DNA from: Bacteroides sp. 519
GTDB taxonomy: Bacteria > Bacteroidota > Bacteroidia > Bacteroidales > Bacteroidaceae
Direction: 5' to 3'
Assembly (NCBI RefSeq): GCF_010500955.1
Contig: NZ_QVMJ01000013.1
Location: 1-64,000 of the forward strand
Length of the DNA: 64,000 nucleotides
Each line of letters opens with the position of its first letter. Within the stretch, counting starts at the first letter, position 1. Of the stretch, positions 1 to 7,703 are shown piece by piece. The position numbers were made by a program, and so were the translations under genes. Below the pieces are notes generated by a model. That model had not been told where the DNA came from and searched no databases. It saw only the letters and a program-made list of their open reading frames with translations.

Positions 1-96
1 CCATATCTTAACGAACCGCTGTATACGTGACCCGTACGTACAGTGGTGTGAGAGGCTCTCCCTGCCGGGCGACACCGGCAGGGCAGTCTACTCGAT
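1..96 (+). mobile_element. Group II intron, 3' end (domains V and VI)
   Basis: The sequence starting with gaaccgctgtatac at 13 folds as a group II intron domain V: accgctgta pairs with tacagtggt, around an inner stem and the conserved cgtacgtac side. It is followed by gtgtgagagg and a domain VI hairpin (cctgccgg / ccggcagg, 61-84) carrying the typical branch-site side ctactcgat. This arrangement ending in ctactcgat is characteristic of bacterial group II introns. The intron 3' boundary lies at about 95-96. The rest of the ribozyme and any reverse transcriptase lie left of the window, so mobility cannot be judged. The 3' exon is a REP-like palindrome (see the next entry). Confidence 0.85.
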
Positions 97-117
97 TGTG
101 TAGAGGCCGTTGGCCTC
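95..117 (+). repeat. REP-like palindrome used as the 3' exon of the group II intron
   Basis: Immediately after the intron end lies tgtgtagaggccgttggcctc, holding the palindrome gaggccgttggcctc. The same stretch, preceded by attg, occurs in inverted orientation at 298-320 and, with one change, at 926-947 next to the transposase. In those intact copies the segment is preceded by ccctacgct. This indicates that the intron interrupted a REP-like unit inside its central spacer. Confidence 0.75.
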
Positions 118-252
118 GTTTACAAATACAATTCCTAAACTGGTAAAAACCAATAATGCAAGTAACTGACATTAGACCAAATTCGTTTTAATTTCTGTTT
201 ATTCATCTTTTCTGCATTAAGTAACAAACTTAACCTACATTATTCATACTAT

Positions 253-285
253 AGAATGGCAGGAGTTATCGCTTCGCTAGGAGTT
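253..285 (+). repeat. Half copy of a hairpin repeat also found at 19914-19999
   Basis: The stretch agaatggcaggagttatcg and the following cttcgctaggagtt match the left half of the long hairpin behind the fumarase gene at 19914, with one mismatch. Here the right half is missing and the sequence runs directly into the REP-like array at 298. The remaining DNA between 118 and 252 is A/T-rich and shows no gene. Confidence 0.7.
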
Positions 286-297
286 AAAGGAGTTAAA

Positions 298-377
298 GAG
301 GCCAACGGCCTCTACACAATAGCGTAGGGCAAAGCCCTACGTAACATATACACAGACACTGTGACCCCAACGGGGTC
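298..377 (+). repeat. Left inverted array of three REP-like palindromes flanking the transposase
   Basis: Three perfect palindromic stems follow one another: gaggccaacggcctc (298-312), cgtagggcaaagccctacg (323-341) and gaccccaacggggtc (363-377). The same three stems recur in reverse order and orientation at 869-947, on the other side of the transposase gene. Stem sequences are conserved and spacer lengths are nearly equal, so the two arrays form large terminal inverted repeats of about 80 bp. Confidence 0.9.
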
Positions 378-392
378 AACGCAGCTATATTA

Positions 393-848
393 CTAATCCC
401 AAACGTATTGTTCATCATATTTTACATTATATTTATGCAAAAACGCTCTATATTCATCTTGAAAAGTCCATTTGCGATGATGCTCTTTTTGATTTAAAAT
501 ATAATTGATAACCTTATCTGTTTCCGTTGAGTTTACCGAAAAGGCTCCATAACCTTCTTGCCAATAGAATTTCTGATAGTTATTCCCAAAATCCTTTATC
601 CAAAGTGATGAACGTTTTTTTAGATTTTCAACTAATTTTGCTATTGTTGTTTCTCGTCCCAAGAGACATAAGATATGAATATGATCTGTATGTCCGCCTA
701 TTTGTATGGGGTTACATTTCATCTCTTTACAGATTCCTCCAAGGAAATTGTAAAGAGATGCGTTTATTTCATCGTCTTTCAATAATGAAATACGATTTTT
801 GGTGCTAAAGGTTATATGAACGTATATGCTTGATAATGATTGTGGCAT
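393..848 (-). CDS. IS200-type / REP-associated tyrosine (Y1) transposase
   Basis: A 151-residue single-domain Y1 transposase. Family members are HUH endonucleases that cut and join single-stranded DNA at hairpins through a 5'-phosphotyrosine link. The metal-binding HUH motif is seen as DHIHIL (about residues 55-60), and the catalytic tyrosine lies in NYILNQKEHH (about residues 115-125), the usual spacing. Length is normal for the family and no frameshift is visible. There is no TnpB partner. Instead the gene sits alone between two inverted arrays of three palindromes each (298-377 and 869-947). That is the arrangement of RAYT genes with their REP sequences. The final codons give the common C-terminal pattern YDEQYVWD. 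Calling it a RAYT rather than a classical IS200 is inferred from the palindrome context. Confidence 0.88.
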   Translation of the reverse strand: MPQSLSSIYVHITFSTKNRISLLKDDEINASLYNFLGGICKEMKCNPIQIGGHTDHIHILCLLGRETTIAKLVENLKKRSSLWIKDFGNNYQKFYWQEGYGAFSVNSTETDKVINYILNQKEHHRKWTFQDEYRAFLHKYNVKYDEQYVWD

Positions 849-868
849 TATTTTGATTTAATTGCGTT

Positions 869-947
869 GACCCCATTGGGGTCACAGTGCTGTTTGTTCG
901 TTACGTAGGGCTTTGCCCTACGCTATTGCGTAGAGGCCGTTGGCCTC
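869..947 (+). repeat. Right inverted array of three REP-like palindromes flanking the transposase
   Basis: Palindromes gaccccattggggtc (869-883), cgtagggctttgccctacg (904-922) and gaggccgttggcctc (933-947) mirror the left array at 298-377. Loop bases differ slightly between sides (caa versus att), which suggests independent drift with preserved stems. The array lies between the transposase start and the 3' end of the MoxR-type ATPase gene. Confidence 0.9.
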
Positions 948-963
948 ATCTGTTTATGATAAA

Positions 964-2076
964 TTACTTGATATAATTCCTGTTTTCATAAAACTCCTGC
1001 CACAATCCTCCGCTTCTTTCGGCTTTCAATTTGATAACTCCATTAAAATAATCCTTCAATTTGGGGAGATCATCTTTATTCTCTTTCATTACAGCGCCCA
1101 GCAGGTTTTGCACCAACGAACGCATACTTACATTGCCATCACCATAATAATACCCATCTAATGCCGATTGATAATAAACCGATACCGCCTCGGCGGTACT
1201 CATTACACCGGATAGTTTCTGGATTTTGGCTTTCTCGTAAGATGTTCCATTGCGGAGTTCGTTAAATGTTGATGCCAATACATCAATAACATCATCCTGA
1301 ACCTCTATATCCAACCCATTGGCTGCAAACATGCCCGAACACTGTTCGCGTATAATTTTACTTTCAAGAGCTACACTACGCACCGGCTCAACTGTTTCGA
1401 AATTGAAACGGCGTTTAAGAGCGCTACTCATTTCGTTAATACCTTTATCGCGAGTATTGGCAGTGGCAATTACGTTAAATCCGCTTGAAGCAAAGAGAAA
1501 ACCATCTTCACCCAATTCAGGGATATTCAATACCCGGTCGCTCATGATACTGATAAGACTATCCTGTATTTCAAGCGGACAACGGGTGATTTCCTCGAAA
1601 CGGGTAATTATTCCTTTTTTCATTCCAATATAAACAGGAGAGGGAATCAATGCCTCTTTTACCGGACCTTTTGCCAGTAGTAATGCGTAATTCCAGGAAT
1701 ATTTAATATTATCTTCACTGGTTCCTGCTGTTCCCTGCACGGTGTTTGTACTGGTACCACAAATGGCTGCCGAAAGTAATTCGCTTAACATGGTTTTTGC
1801 CGTACCAGGTTCGCCAACCAACATTAAACCGCGATTCCCGGCAAGGGTAATGATAGAGCGTTCAACCAATGCATCATCGCCCAGGTATTTAGGAGTAATG
1901 GTAACTTCTTTTCCATCTAATTCCAAAGGATCTTTTTTACCCAGGATAAAATCGCGTACAGCACGTGGAGATAATTGCCAATTAGCCGGTTTGGCTCCGG
2001 TATCGTGTTTGCGGAGTGCAGCCAACTCGTTGGCGTAACGCATCTCCATTAATGGTTTTTGTACTTTGTTTTGCAT
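964..2076 (-). CDS. MoxR-type AAA+ ATPase (YehL-like)
   Basis: A 370-residue AAA+ ATPase of the AAA_5/MoxR kind. The Walker A is GEPGTAKT at residues 88-95. The Walker B region is ITRFEEITR (about 147-155, with Glu where Asp is usual). Sensor 1 is Asn197 in IATANTRDKG, and Arg residues in KRRF (211-214) fit the arginine finger. MoxR ATPases are chaperone-like motors that usually work with a von Willebrand factor A protein. No such partner is present here: the gene is the last of a four-gene minus-strand run, and repeats with a transposase follow. The neighbouring DUF4132 protein is homologous in type to E. coli YehI, which lies beside the MoxR ATPase YehL, so a YehL-like role is inferred. The exact function is unknown. 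Confidence 0.85.
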   Translation of the reverse strand: MQNKVQKPLMEMRYANELAALRKHDTGAKPANWQLSPRAVRDFILGKKDPLELDGKEVTITPKYLGDDALVERSIITLAGNRGLMLVGEPGTAKTMLSELLSAAICGTSTNTVQGTAGTSEDNIKYSWNYALLLAKGPVKEALIPSPVYIGMKKGIITRFEEITRCPLEIQDSLISIMSDRVLNIPELGEDGFLFASSGFNVIATANTRDKGINEMSSALKRRFNFETVEPVRSVALESKIIREQCSGMFAANGLDIEVQDDVIDVLASTFNELRNGTSYEKAKIQKLSGVMSTAEAVSVYYQSALDGYYYGDGNVSMRSLVQNLLGAVMKENKDDLPKLKDYFNGVIKLKAERSGGLWQEFYENRNYIK

Positions 2077-2097
2077 GATTAAATTGTTGAATCTTAT

Positions 2098-2946
2098 CTA
2101 TTGTTTTTTCACTAGAACGCCATCTGTTTTTATATGTTTTGCTTTCGAGAACTCCATTTTAGCGATTAGGTCATCTACAAATTGCTTATCATTACTACCT
2201 AAAAAGATGTCAGAGCCAGCACATCCAGTACGAAACCATCCTAAAGTACAGTGCTCTTTATTGAAGAAAAGTGTATGGTCGTAATGCTCACAGTCTTTAA
2301 AACGTTCCATATAGCCTGCAAATTTCTGCTCGGCCTTTTCAGCAGCTTTATAACTATAAAGTCCTTTTACTTTAGTTGTAAATACATTCTGCATTTTAGA
2401 GATAACAATACAGGCAAGTGTTACAGGTAAATCCATGTAAAGTGGCATGTGATCTTTTTGCCAGTACCATTGTTTATAAAAGTACAGATACCAGTTCCTT
2501 TTTATATCAATTCCACCATACGCTTTCTTGCCATTCCGTGTGGTTGAGTAAATCAGAATATCTGTTTTATACCATTTCTCATCGCTATAATAATCGTGTA
2601 TAACTACATCTTTTTCAATCTTCAACTGGTCAGGACTAACTAATTTATAGTCCATTTTATTCATTAATTCAGGAATAAACAGATCTGTGTTTTTCCCAAT
2701 GTATGAATATAATAGCCGAAGTGTTGATGGCAAAGCTATTCCTAATGTGTTCTCTATTTGTTGCAATTCGGGGTCAGAGATGCCATAAACCATTTCCGGA
2801 TATACAGATAGGATATTTTCCAACCATTGTTTCATTAATTCCAATTCATCGGGGGTGGCAGGATGGTTTAAGAAACTGTTAGGCGTTTTTTTGATTAAGT
2901 CCTCGTCTGTATTGTATTTTAGCTCTTCGTTCATATTTCCATGCAC
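2098..2946 (-). CDS. SMI1/KNR4 (SUKH) family protein
   Basis: A 282-residue soluble protein with a SUKH-like core at about residues 55-200: LQQIENTLGIALPSTLR, then aromatic-rich strands (WYLYFYKQWYWQ). SUKH proteins occur as immunity proteins against nuclease and other toxins, and also as adaptor domains. The start is uncertain. The first in-frame codon is GTG at 2946, overlapping the stop codon of the upstream gene. An ATG at 2934 (MNEELKYN) is equally plausible. The gene is translationally coupled to the 471-aa gene and lies 21 bp ahead of the MoxR ATPase. No toxin gene is adjacent, so a structural or adaptor role in this four-gene unit is more likely than toxin immunity. That is inference. 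Confidence 0.7.
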   Translation of the reverse strand: MHGNMNEELKYNTDEDLIKKTPNSFLNHPATPDELELMKQWLENILSVYPEMVYGISDPELQQIENTLGIALPSTLRLLYSYIGKNTDLFIPELMNKMDYKLVSPDQLKIEKDVVIHDYYSDEKWYKTDILIYSTTRNGKKAYGGIDIKRNWYLYFYKQWYWQKDHMPLYMDLPVTLACIVISKMQNVFTTKVKGLYSYKAAEKAEQKFAGYMERFKDCEHYDHTLFFNKEHCTLGWFRTGCAGSDIFLGSNDKQFVDDLIAKMEFSKAKHIKTDGVLVKKQ

Positions 2947-4361
2947 TAATTATTTAACCAGTCAATAACCTGAAAATCAGTTATTATACAGGTAATATTG
3001 TTTTCTTTGTCTCTACCAATATAACTTTGATAGAATCCATCTCCAAAGCCAGTAGAGAACATGGCTACGTTTTCATAAACAAGCCCGGTGTTACCGTTCT
3101 TGTCGAATTCGTCAACAATATAATCAGAAATATCTTCTGTTAGTTTCGTTTCGTATTCCTGGTATATCTCAAAATCGGCAAAGCAACCAGTACCAGTATC
3201 TACGCCATAGCCATAAATATGGTCTTTTTGAGGTTTTATATCCTCACACAAAGCAATATCCCAACTAACTACTTCATTATTGGCGAATAACAACTTAGCT
3301 AGTGCCACACGCTGATCGCCCGATTTCCGTGCAATGGCAATCTCTACAGGAAATTCACCTTTAGGAAAAGTTGTTATTAATGGCTGTGATGAGATAATTA
3401 AAGGATCGTCTAGTATAATCTTCCCCGATACAATTTTAATATTCCCCAATGTGCGTTTCTCAAAAATCCAACCCTCGCATACACATTGCTTGTCACCAAA
3501 AGCAGCCTCTAATAGTCCACTTATTTTAAAACCTTTATGGTTATTGCAAGGTTTCGATTTGGGCAAACGGGTATCTGCCGGCCCATCTTCGGGTAATCGT
3601 ACATATCGGGCTTTCTGGAATATTTTAAATTGTTTTGCCATGTGGGCATCGTCACCAATTCCATAGAATTCGTGTAATACCATAGCATCAAAAGGAATAA
3701 CTATAACTGTTTTACTATCAATAAAGTTTGTAGAGTACTCAGACCATCCTGTAATTGCTTCAACTGCTTTCTCTGTTTCACCAAACTTAACAAGACTATA
3801 AGCCATGGAACAATAATCCTGTTTGTAATAATCTTGTGTTTTGGCTTTTTCAAATATATTCAGTAACTCTTCTTTATTGTCATCAAGAAAAAACTTTTTG
3901 GATAAGAAGTACTCTTGTGGTGTTAGTATCTTGCTTTTAGAATACTTTGTTTCGTTATGCTGTTCCAGAATGGGCAGAAGCCTTTCGGCTTCTGCTATTC
4001 TGTTAGTTTTGATTGCTGCTATATCTACAAGAAGATAGTCGAACAGTTTTTCTTTTATCCAAAATGCTTTTATCAGGTTGTAATATGGTTCATTGCTTAT
4101 TGCAAAGACAAGCAAATCCATTACTTTTTCCCAGTCTCTTTCAAAATAAGCTACCAGTTGGGCTAAAACATACGCTGTTAGTGGAGAATATTTTTCTCCT
4201 TCCGAAACAAGCACATTCAGCCCTTCCTCAATTCTTCCACGGCGTATTATTTCGCATCCTTCATGAAATCTCTTAGAGATACTTTTAGGCACTTTTGCCG
4301 AGTAGCTTTCCGGGATAGGAAAAGGATATGTTGCAATCAGTTGTTTGTTACTTTCAAACAT
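2946..4361 (-). CDS. Conserved protein of unknown function, paralogue of the gene at 61405
   Basis: A 471-residue protein without signal peptide or membrane segment that I cannot assign to a named family. It is clearly paralogous to the 475-aa product at 61405-62832. Both begin with a short (F)PIPE(S/T)Y segment, then share RRGRIEEG near residue 42, PLTAYVLAQLVAYF versus PLTTYVFAQLVAYF, and a GFG(D/E)GFY(Q/E)SYIG motif near the C-terminus. The N-terminal 200 residues are helical and repeat-like (compatible with a solenoid). The C-terminal part is beta-rich with a CVCEGW (versus CVCKGW) motif and ends in an IITDFQVIDW strand. It is the second gene of the DUF4132-471-SUKH-MoxR run (gap of 4 bp upstream, overlap downstream). 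Both copies sit beside very large helical-repeat proteins, so it probably works with them. Confidence 0.75.
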   Translation of the reverse strand: MFESNKQLIATYPFPIPESYSAKVPKSISKRFHEGCEIIRRGRIEEGLNVLVSEGEKYSPLTAYVLAQLVAYFERDWEKVMDLLVFAISNEPYYNLIKAFWIKEKLFDYLLVDIAAIKTNRIAEAERLLPILEQHNETKYSKSKILTPQEYFLSKKFFLDDNKEELLNIFEKAKTQDYYKQDYCSMAYSLVKFGETEKAVEAITGWSEYSTNFIDSKTVIVIPFDAMVLHEFYGIGDDAHMAKQFKIFQKARYVRLPEDGPADTRLPKSKPCNNHKGFKISGLLEAAFGDKQCVCEGWIFEKRTLGNIKIVSGKIILDDPLIISSQPLITTFPKGEFPVEIAIARKSGDQRVALAKLLFANNEVVSWDIALCEDIKPQKDHIYGYGVDTGTGCFADFEIYQEYETKLTEDISDYIVDEFDKNGNTGLVYENVAMFSTGFGDGFYQSYIGRDKENNITCIITDFQVIDWLNN

Positions 4362-4365
4362 ATCA

Positions 4366-7300
4366 CTATTCTTCCTTCAGTGTATCAAATATTCCAATTA
4401 CCGAACTTACAAACCGTGCAGGTACTGCCGAAGGATCAAGTATCATGTTTGCTTTGGGTTCTTCCTCAACTTCTTGTTCTTCGCCCAAGCGATAGAAAAT
4501 GAGATTGCCCAATGTTACATCGTCATTATACTCTTGCCCCATCCACATATACTCAAAATTGATTTGTGCGGCCAGATTCAAATATTTATCCACCCAGTGG
4601 AAACAAGTATAGCTTCCGCCATCCCACACTTCGCCACGTGCCATATTGTACTTTTTGGCTATTCCGGCTATCTTACCCGATTTTACCATACAGCCTATGT
4701 ATTTGATAACCTTTTTATCGTCAATATCTTTAGGATCTATGGTCACCATTGGGGCAGATAATTGTGGAAGTGGTTGTACTACTTCATAATCATCGAGCTG
4801 TTCTTTCCATTGAGCAACTAACTCGGCCGACATTTCAATAGGGTGTACCAATGTGATTGAAGCATTCTCAGGAAGAGTGAATTCGTCTTCGTCAACAGTG
4901 TTGAATGTTCCATCGTCCATATAGCGGAATGTTTCTATCAGCTTATCACCCTCATAAACTCCCCAGATTAAACCGGTAGCAAAGCGGTGCATAATGGGGT
5001 TCTCTACAAAGAGGGTACTCCAGGCATTTACTGTCCAGCGACGGCCATTCATCAAAACCTTTTCCAAGCGGTTGGTTTGTGTTTGAACGGCAACTTTCAT
5101 TTGTTTTTTAAGTTCGGAGAATTCTTTTTTAGCTGCTGTGGCTTTTACTGTATCATCGTTGGCACCAGGAGCAGGCATCGATTTTATGTTCTTTTGCTTA
5201 TCGTTATCGTAAATGGTAAGAGTAAAGTCGGGCATCAATGTTATTTTAAAGGTACGTGCCCCATAATCAAGTTCTTTTTCTCCTTCTTTATTAAACCCAA
5301 GTGTAGGTACAATCTTATCCGATAATTCGTCTTCGGGAATTTCCAGTGCTTTGGCAGCAAATACAAAGGCTGTTTTGGCTGCATTCTTTACCTGGTTATT
5401 AGGGAATTTTACAGAAATGCCGTCAATCATCATCAGGGCAACACTTCCTCCGTTCATGGCAATGGCATTTACTACGAAGGCAGCAACAGCTCCACGTGAT
5501 GCTTCGGCCCAGTCTTTCAATTGGGTTTTAAGTCGGAGAATCTGCGAATCCGATACATACAAACAGTAAGGCACCATAAACATTTTCTTTTTGGCTTCGG
5601 CACCATTATCTTTCCAAAGCTGATAAATGTTTTCGAGTGTGGCTTGAAAATCCTGTGGGTTGAGGCGTTCTACAATTTTATCGCAGGCTTTAATTCTGTA
5701 TGCTTCTTCCAATGCCATGTATTCGGCCAGGATGTGCTTAATTACAATAACAGGAGCTTTTTCGGTAAGGTCGATAAAACGTACTTCGGTAAGCATATCT
5801 TCAGGAATCCAGGAGATAAATTTATCATTTCCCTTATCGTGGTTATCATTACAGTATTCAATAACAGCAGCATTATCTTTGAACGAGAAGTTTGCACCAA
5901 ATTTACGTTCATTGTCCCAACACTTAATTAATCGTTTGGCAGCATCCTGTGCATTGCCTCTCAATTTCCCCATCTTTTCTTCCATTATGGGGCGAATGGT
6001 TGCTTCATTCTCTTTGATAATTTCTTCGGCCTTTTTGCGTATCAGCTTCGATTTATTTGTGAGCATTGCAAATAGCGGATCGGTAGCATCGAGTTTAAAT
6101 TCCTGATAAAGCAATTCGGCCCATACCAGATTCTCGGCAACACTCATATCGTTTTTGCTTAATGTATCAAGAGCCGCTTCCTTGTTTTCAAGAATAAAGT
6201 CGCAGGTAATTGCTTCGGATATAGCCTGCCGGATTTGACCTCCCCATATTTGTGTATAACAGTATGCCCGGAAAGCTTTATCAATAGTAATGCATCCGCT
6301 ATCGAAAAGCACTTTCAAGCTATCTTTGGGCTCAATGGATAGCCATTTCTTCCGGTCGCGCAGAAAATATCCGGTTGCAAATATATCGTTCTCGTAACTA
6401 TTCGATGTTTTGGGCTGCTTGGTTAGCAATACATGCATTAAACGGCGGGCGCGTGATGAATAGTCGTACAGAACACAATATACACCAACTATTTTATACC
6501 ATGTTCCCCAACCTAAAGATAGCGTGGTAGGAAGTGGTGGTACATCTTTCAAATCAACCTCTTCATCATAGTATATCTTTTCTATACTTTTTTGATTGAG
6601 ATCGTTAAATAATGCCAACTGAACTATATTGTAATTTTCCAATTCCTCCTGACCTTCGCCATTCTGCAATAAAATGGCTAGCAGATAGGCTGCCTCAATA
6701 AGATTTTTATGATCTTTTGATGTAGCCATACGCCCAAACAAATCCATAAATATATCTTTGTTTTCCTTGTATAGCTGTTTCAATATGGAAGCTTTATCAA
6801 GGTCGATAAAATTATCGGTAGCTAACAGATAGTAATACGACCAAAGTGGGGCACCTACTTTCTCTAAGAAAGGAATATATTCTTCCTTAGTCATTTGTTT
6901 ATATAGAATAAATGCGGCTTTGAAGTTGGTATCTAACTGATCGAGAAGCAGTTCTCTCAATTCGGGCGAAGACTCGTAGGTGTGATACAACATTACAGTT
7001 GTTATATCGTTTTTAATTCGTTTGGCAACAAGAGCTAATACATGTATGTATTGGGCATACGCCGATGCATCTTTATTTAAGAGTTGAGCGGCTATGTAGA
7101 GGGCGAGGTATAATTCACGATTCATTTTTCGTTTATCCAGCAGTTCACCCAGTTTATCGGTAAGCAACTGGTTGGCAAAAGCAATAGATTCTTCGGGGTG
7201 ATATTGCAATAATGCTCCTGCAAGCCAGTACAGCGTATCTTCGGAAATATCATTAAACTTATGAATGGTTTGCTTTATTATAGAATCGAAATCATAACCG

Positions 7301-7602
7301 ATGCGTAAGCATATATTTGCTTCTTCCCGTATCCGGTAACTTCCACTGATAAGTCCTCCATTACGCATTTTTGATATTGCTACCAGCATGCGGCGAGCCA
7401 GTTCATGGTTTTCTCCATCCAACTCTTTTATCATCCAATCATGGTAATACGTATAGTATTTTCTTTGCCCACTGGTTAACGGGCCGTTAAGTTCGTCCGT
7501 TTTTTCTTCAAGATAATCATATACCAAAGATGTTAATCCCCATTGATAGTAGCTGTTTTCGAACTCTTTGCGCCAGAGTTCCATCATTTTTTCTTGTTTC
7601 AT
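4366..7602 (-). CDS. Giant DUF4132 protein (YehI/MolR-like)
   Basis: A 1078-residue cytoplasmic protein. Residues 1-800 are mostly alpha-helical and repetitive, consistent with a HEAT-like scaffold. At about 820-1000 lies a DUF4132-like domain with the hallmarks WSTLFVENPIMHRFATGLIW, DGTFNTVDEDEF, the HP of LVHPIEMS, and DYEVVQPLPQL. The C-terminal 80 residues contain YTCFHWVDKYLNLAAQINFEY. E. coli YehI (MolR) has the same domain and is encoded next to the MoxR ATPase YehL, matching the local gene set. It is the first gene of the minus-strand unit and is followed 4 bp later by the 471-aa gene. It has no known enzyme motif. DUF4132 proteins have no settled biochemical role, so only a scaffold or partner role for the ATPase can be suggested. 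Confidence 0.75.
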   Translation of the reverse strand: MKQEKMMELWRKEFENSYYQWGLTSLVYDYLEEKTDELNGPLTSGQRKYYTYYHDWMIKELDGENHELARRMLVAISKMRNGGLISGSYRIREEANICLRIGYDFDSIIKQTIHKFNDISEDTLYWLAGALLQYHPEESIAFANQLLTDKLGELLDKRKMNRELYLALYIAAQLLNKDASAYAQYIHVLALVAKRIKNDITTVMLYHTYESSPELRELLLDQLDTNFKAAFILYKQMTKEEYIPFLEKVGAPLWSYYYLLATDNFIDLDKASILKQLYKENKDIFMDLFGRMATSKDHKNLIEAAYLLAILLQNGEGQEELENYNIVQLALFNDLNQKSIEKIYYDEEVDLKDVPPLPTTLSLGWGTWYKIVGVYCVLYDYSSRARRLMHVLLTKQPKTSNSYENDIFATGYFLRDRKKWLSIEPKDSLKVLFDSGCITIDKAFRAYCYTQIWGGQIRQAISEAITCDFILENKEAALDTLSKNDMSVAENLVWAELLYQEFKLDATDPLFAMLTNKSKLIRKKAEEIIKENEATIRPIMEEKMGKLRGNAQDAAKRLIKCWDNERKFGANFSFKDNAAVIEYCNDNHDKGNDKFISWIPEDMLTEVRFIDLTEKAPVIVIKHILAEYMALEEAYRIKACDKIVERLNPQDFQATLENIYQLWKDNGAEAKKKMFMVPYCLYVSDSQILRLKTQLKDWAEASRGAVAAFVVNAIAMNGGSVALMMIDGISVKFPNNQVKNAAKTAFVFAAKALEIPEDELSDKIVPTLGFNKEGEKELDYGARTFKITLMPDFTLTIYDNDKQKNIKSMPAPGANDDTVKATAAKKEFSELKKQMKVAVQTQTNRLEKVLMNGRRWTVNAWSTLFVENPIMHRFATGLIWGVYEGDKLIETFRYMDDGTFNTVDEDEFTLPENASITLVHPIEMSAELVAQWKEQLDDYEVVQPLPQLSAPMVTIDPKDIDDKKVIKYIGCMVKSGKIAGIAKKYNMARGEVWDGGSYTCFHWVDKYLNLAAQINFEYMWMGQEYNDDVTLGNLIFYRLGEEQEVEEEPKANMILDPSAVPARFVSSVIGIFDTLKEE

Positions 7603-7651
7603 TTTTTATTGGTGTTTTGTATTAGTCGCTCTCTCTGAAAAAGCAAATATA

Positions 7652-7682
7652 GTTGTTTTTTATAAATGATTTGATACATTTG
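7652..7682 (+). promoter_or_regulatory. Bacteroidota-type promoter of the metallophosphoesterase gene
   Basis: A -7 box TAcaTTTG (7675-7682) is preceded, after 19 bp, by gTTG (7652-7655), matching the Bacteroidota sigma-ABfr pattern. It lies 21 bp before the ATG at 7704. This supports that start over an upstream in-frame one at 7653, which would fall within the promoter. Confidence 0.55.
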
Positions 7683-7703
7683 CAAAACCTTAAAGTAAAA
7701 ATC

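Noticed and set aside
2098..2946. SUKH protein as immunity protein of a toxin system
   Set aside because: There is no polymorphic toxin, secretion signal or toxin cassette nearby. Its operon context with MoxR and DUF4132 fits an adaptor role better.
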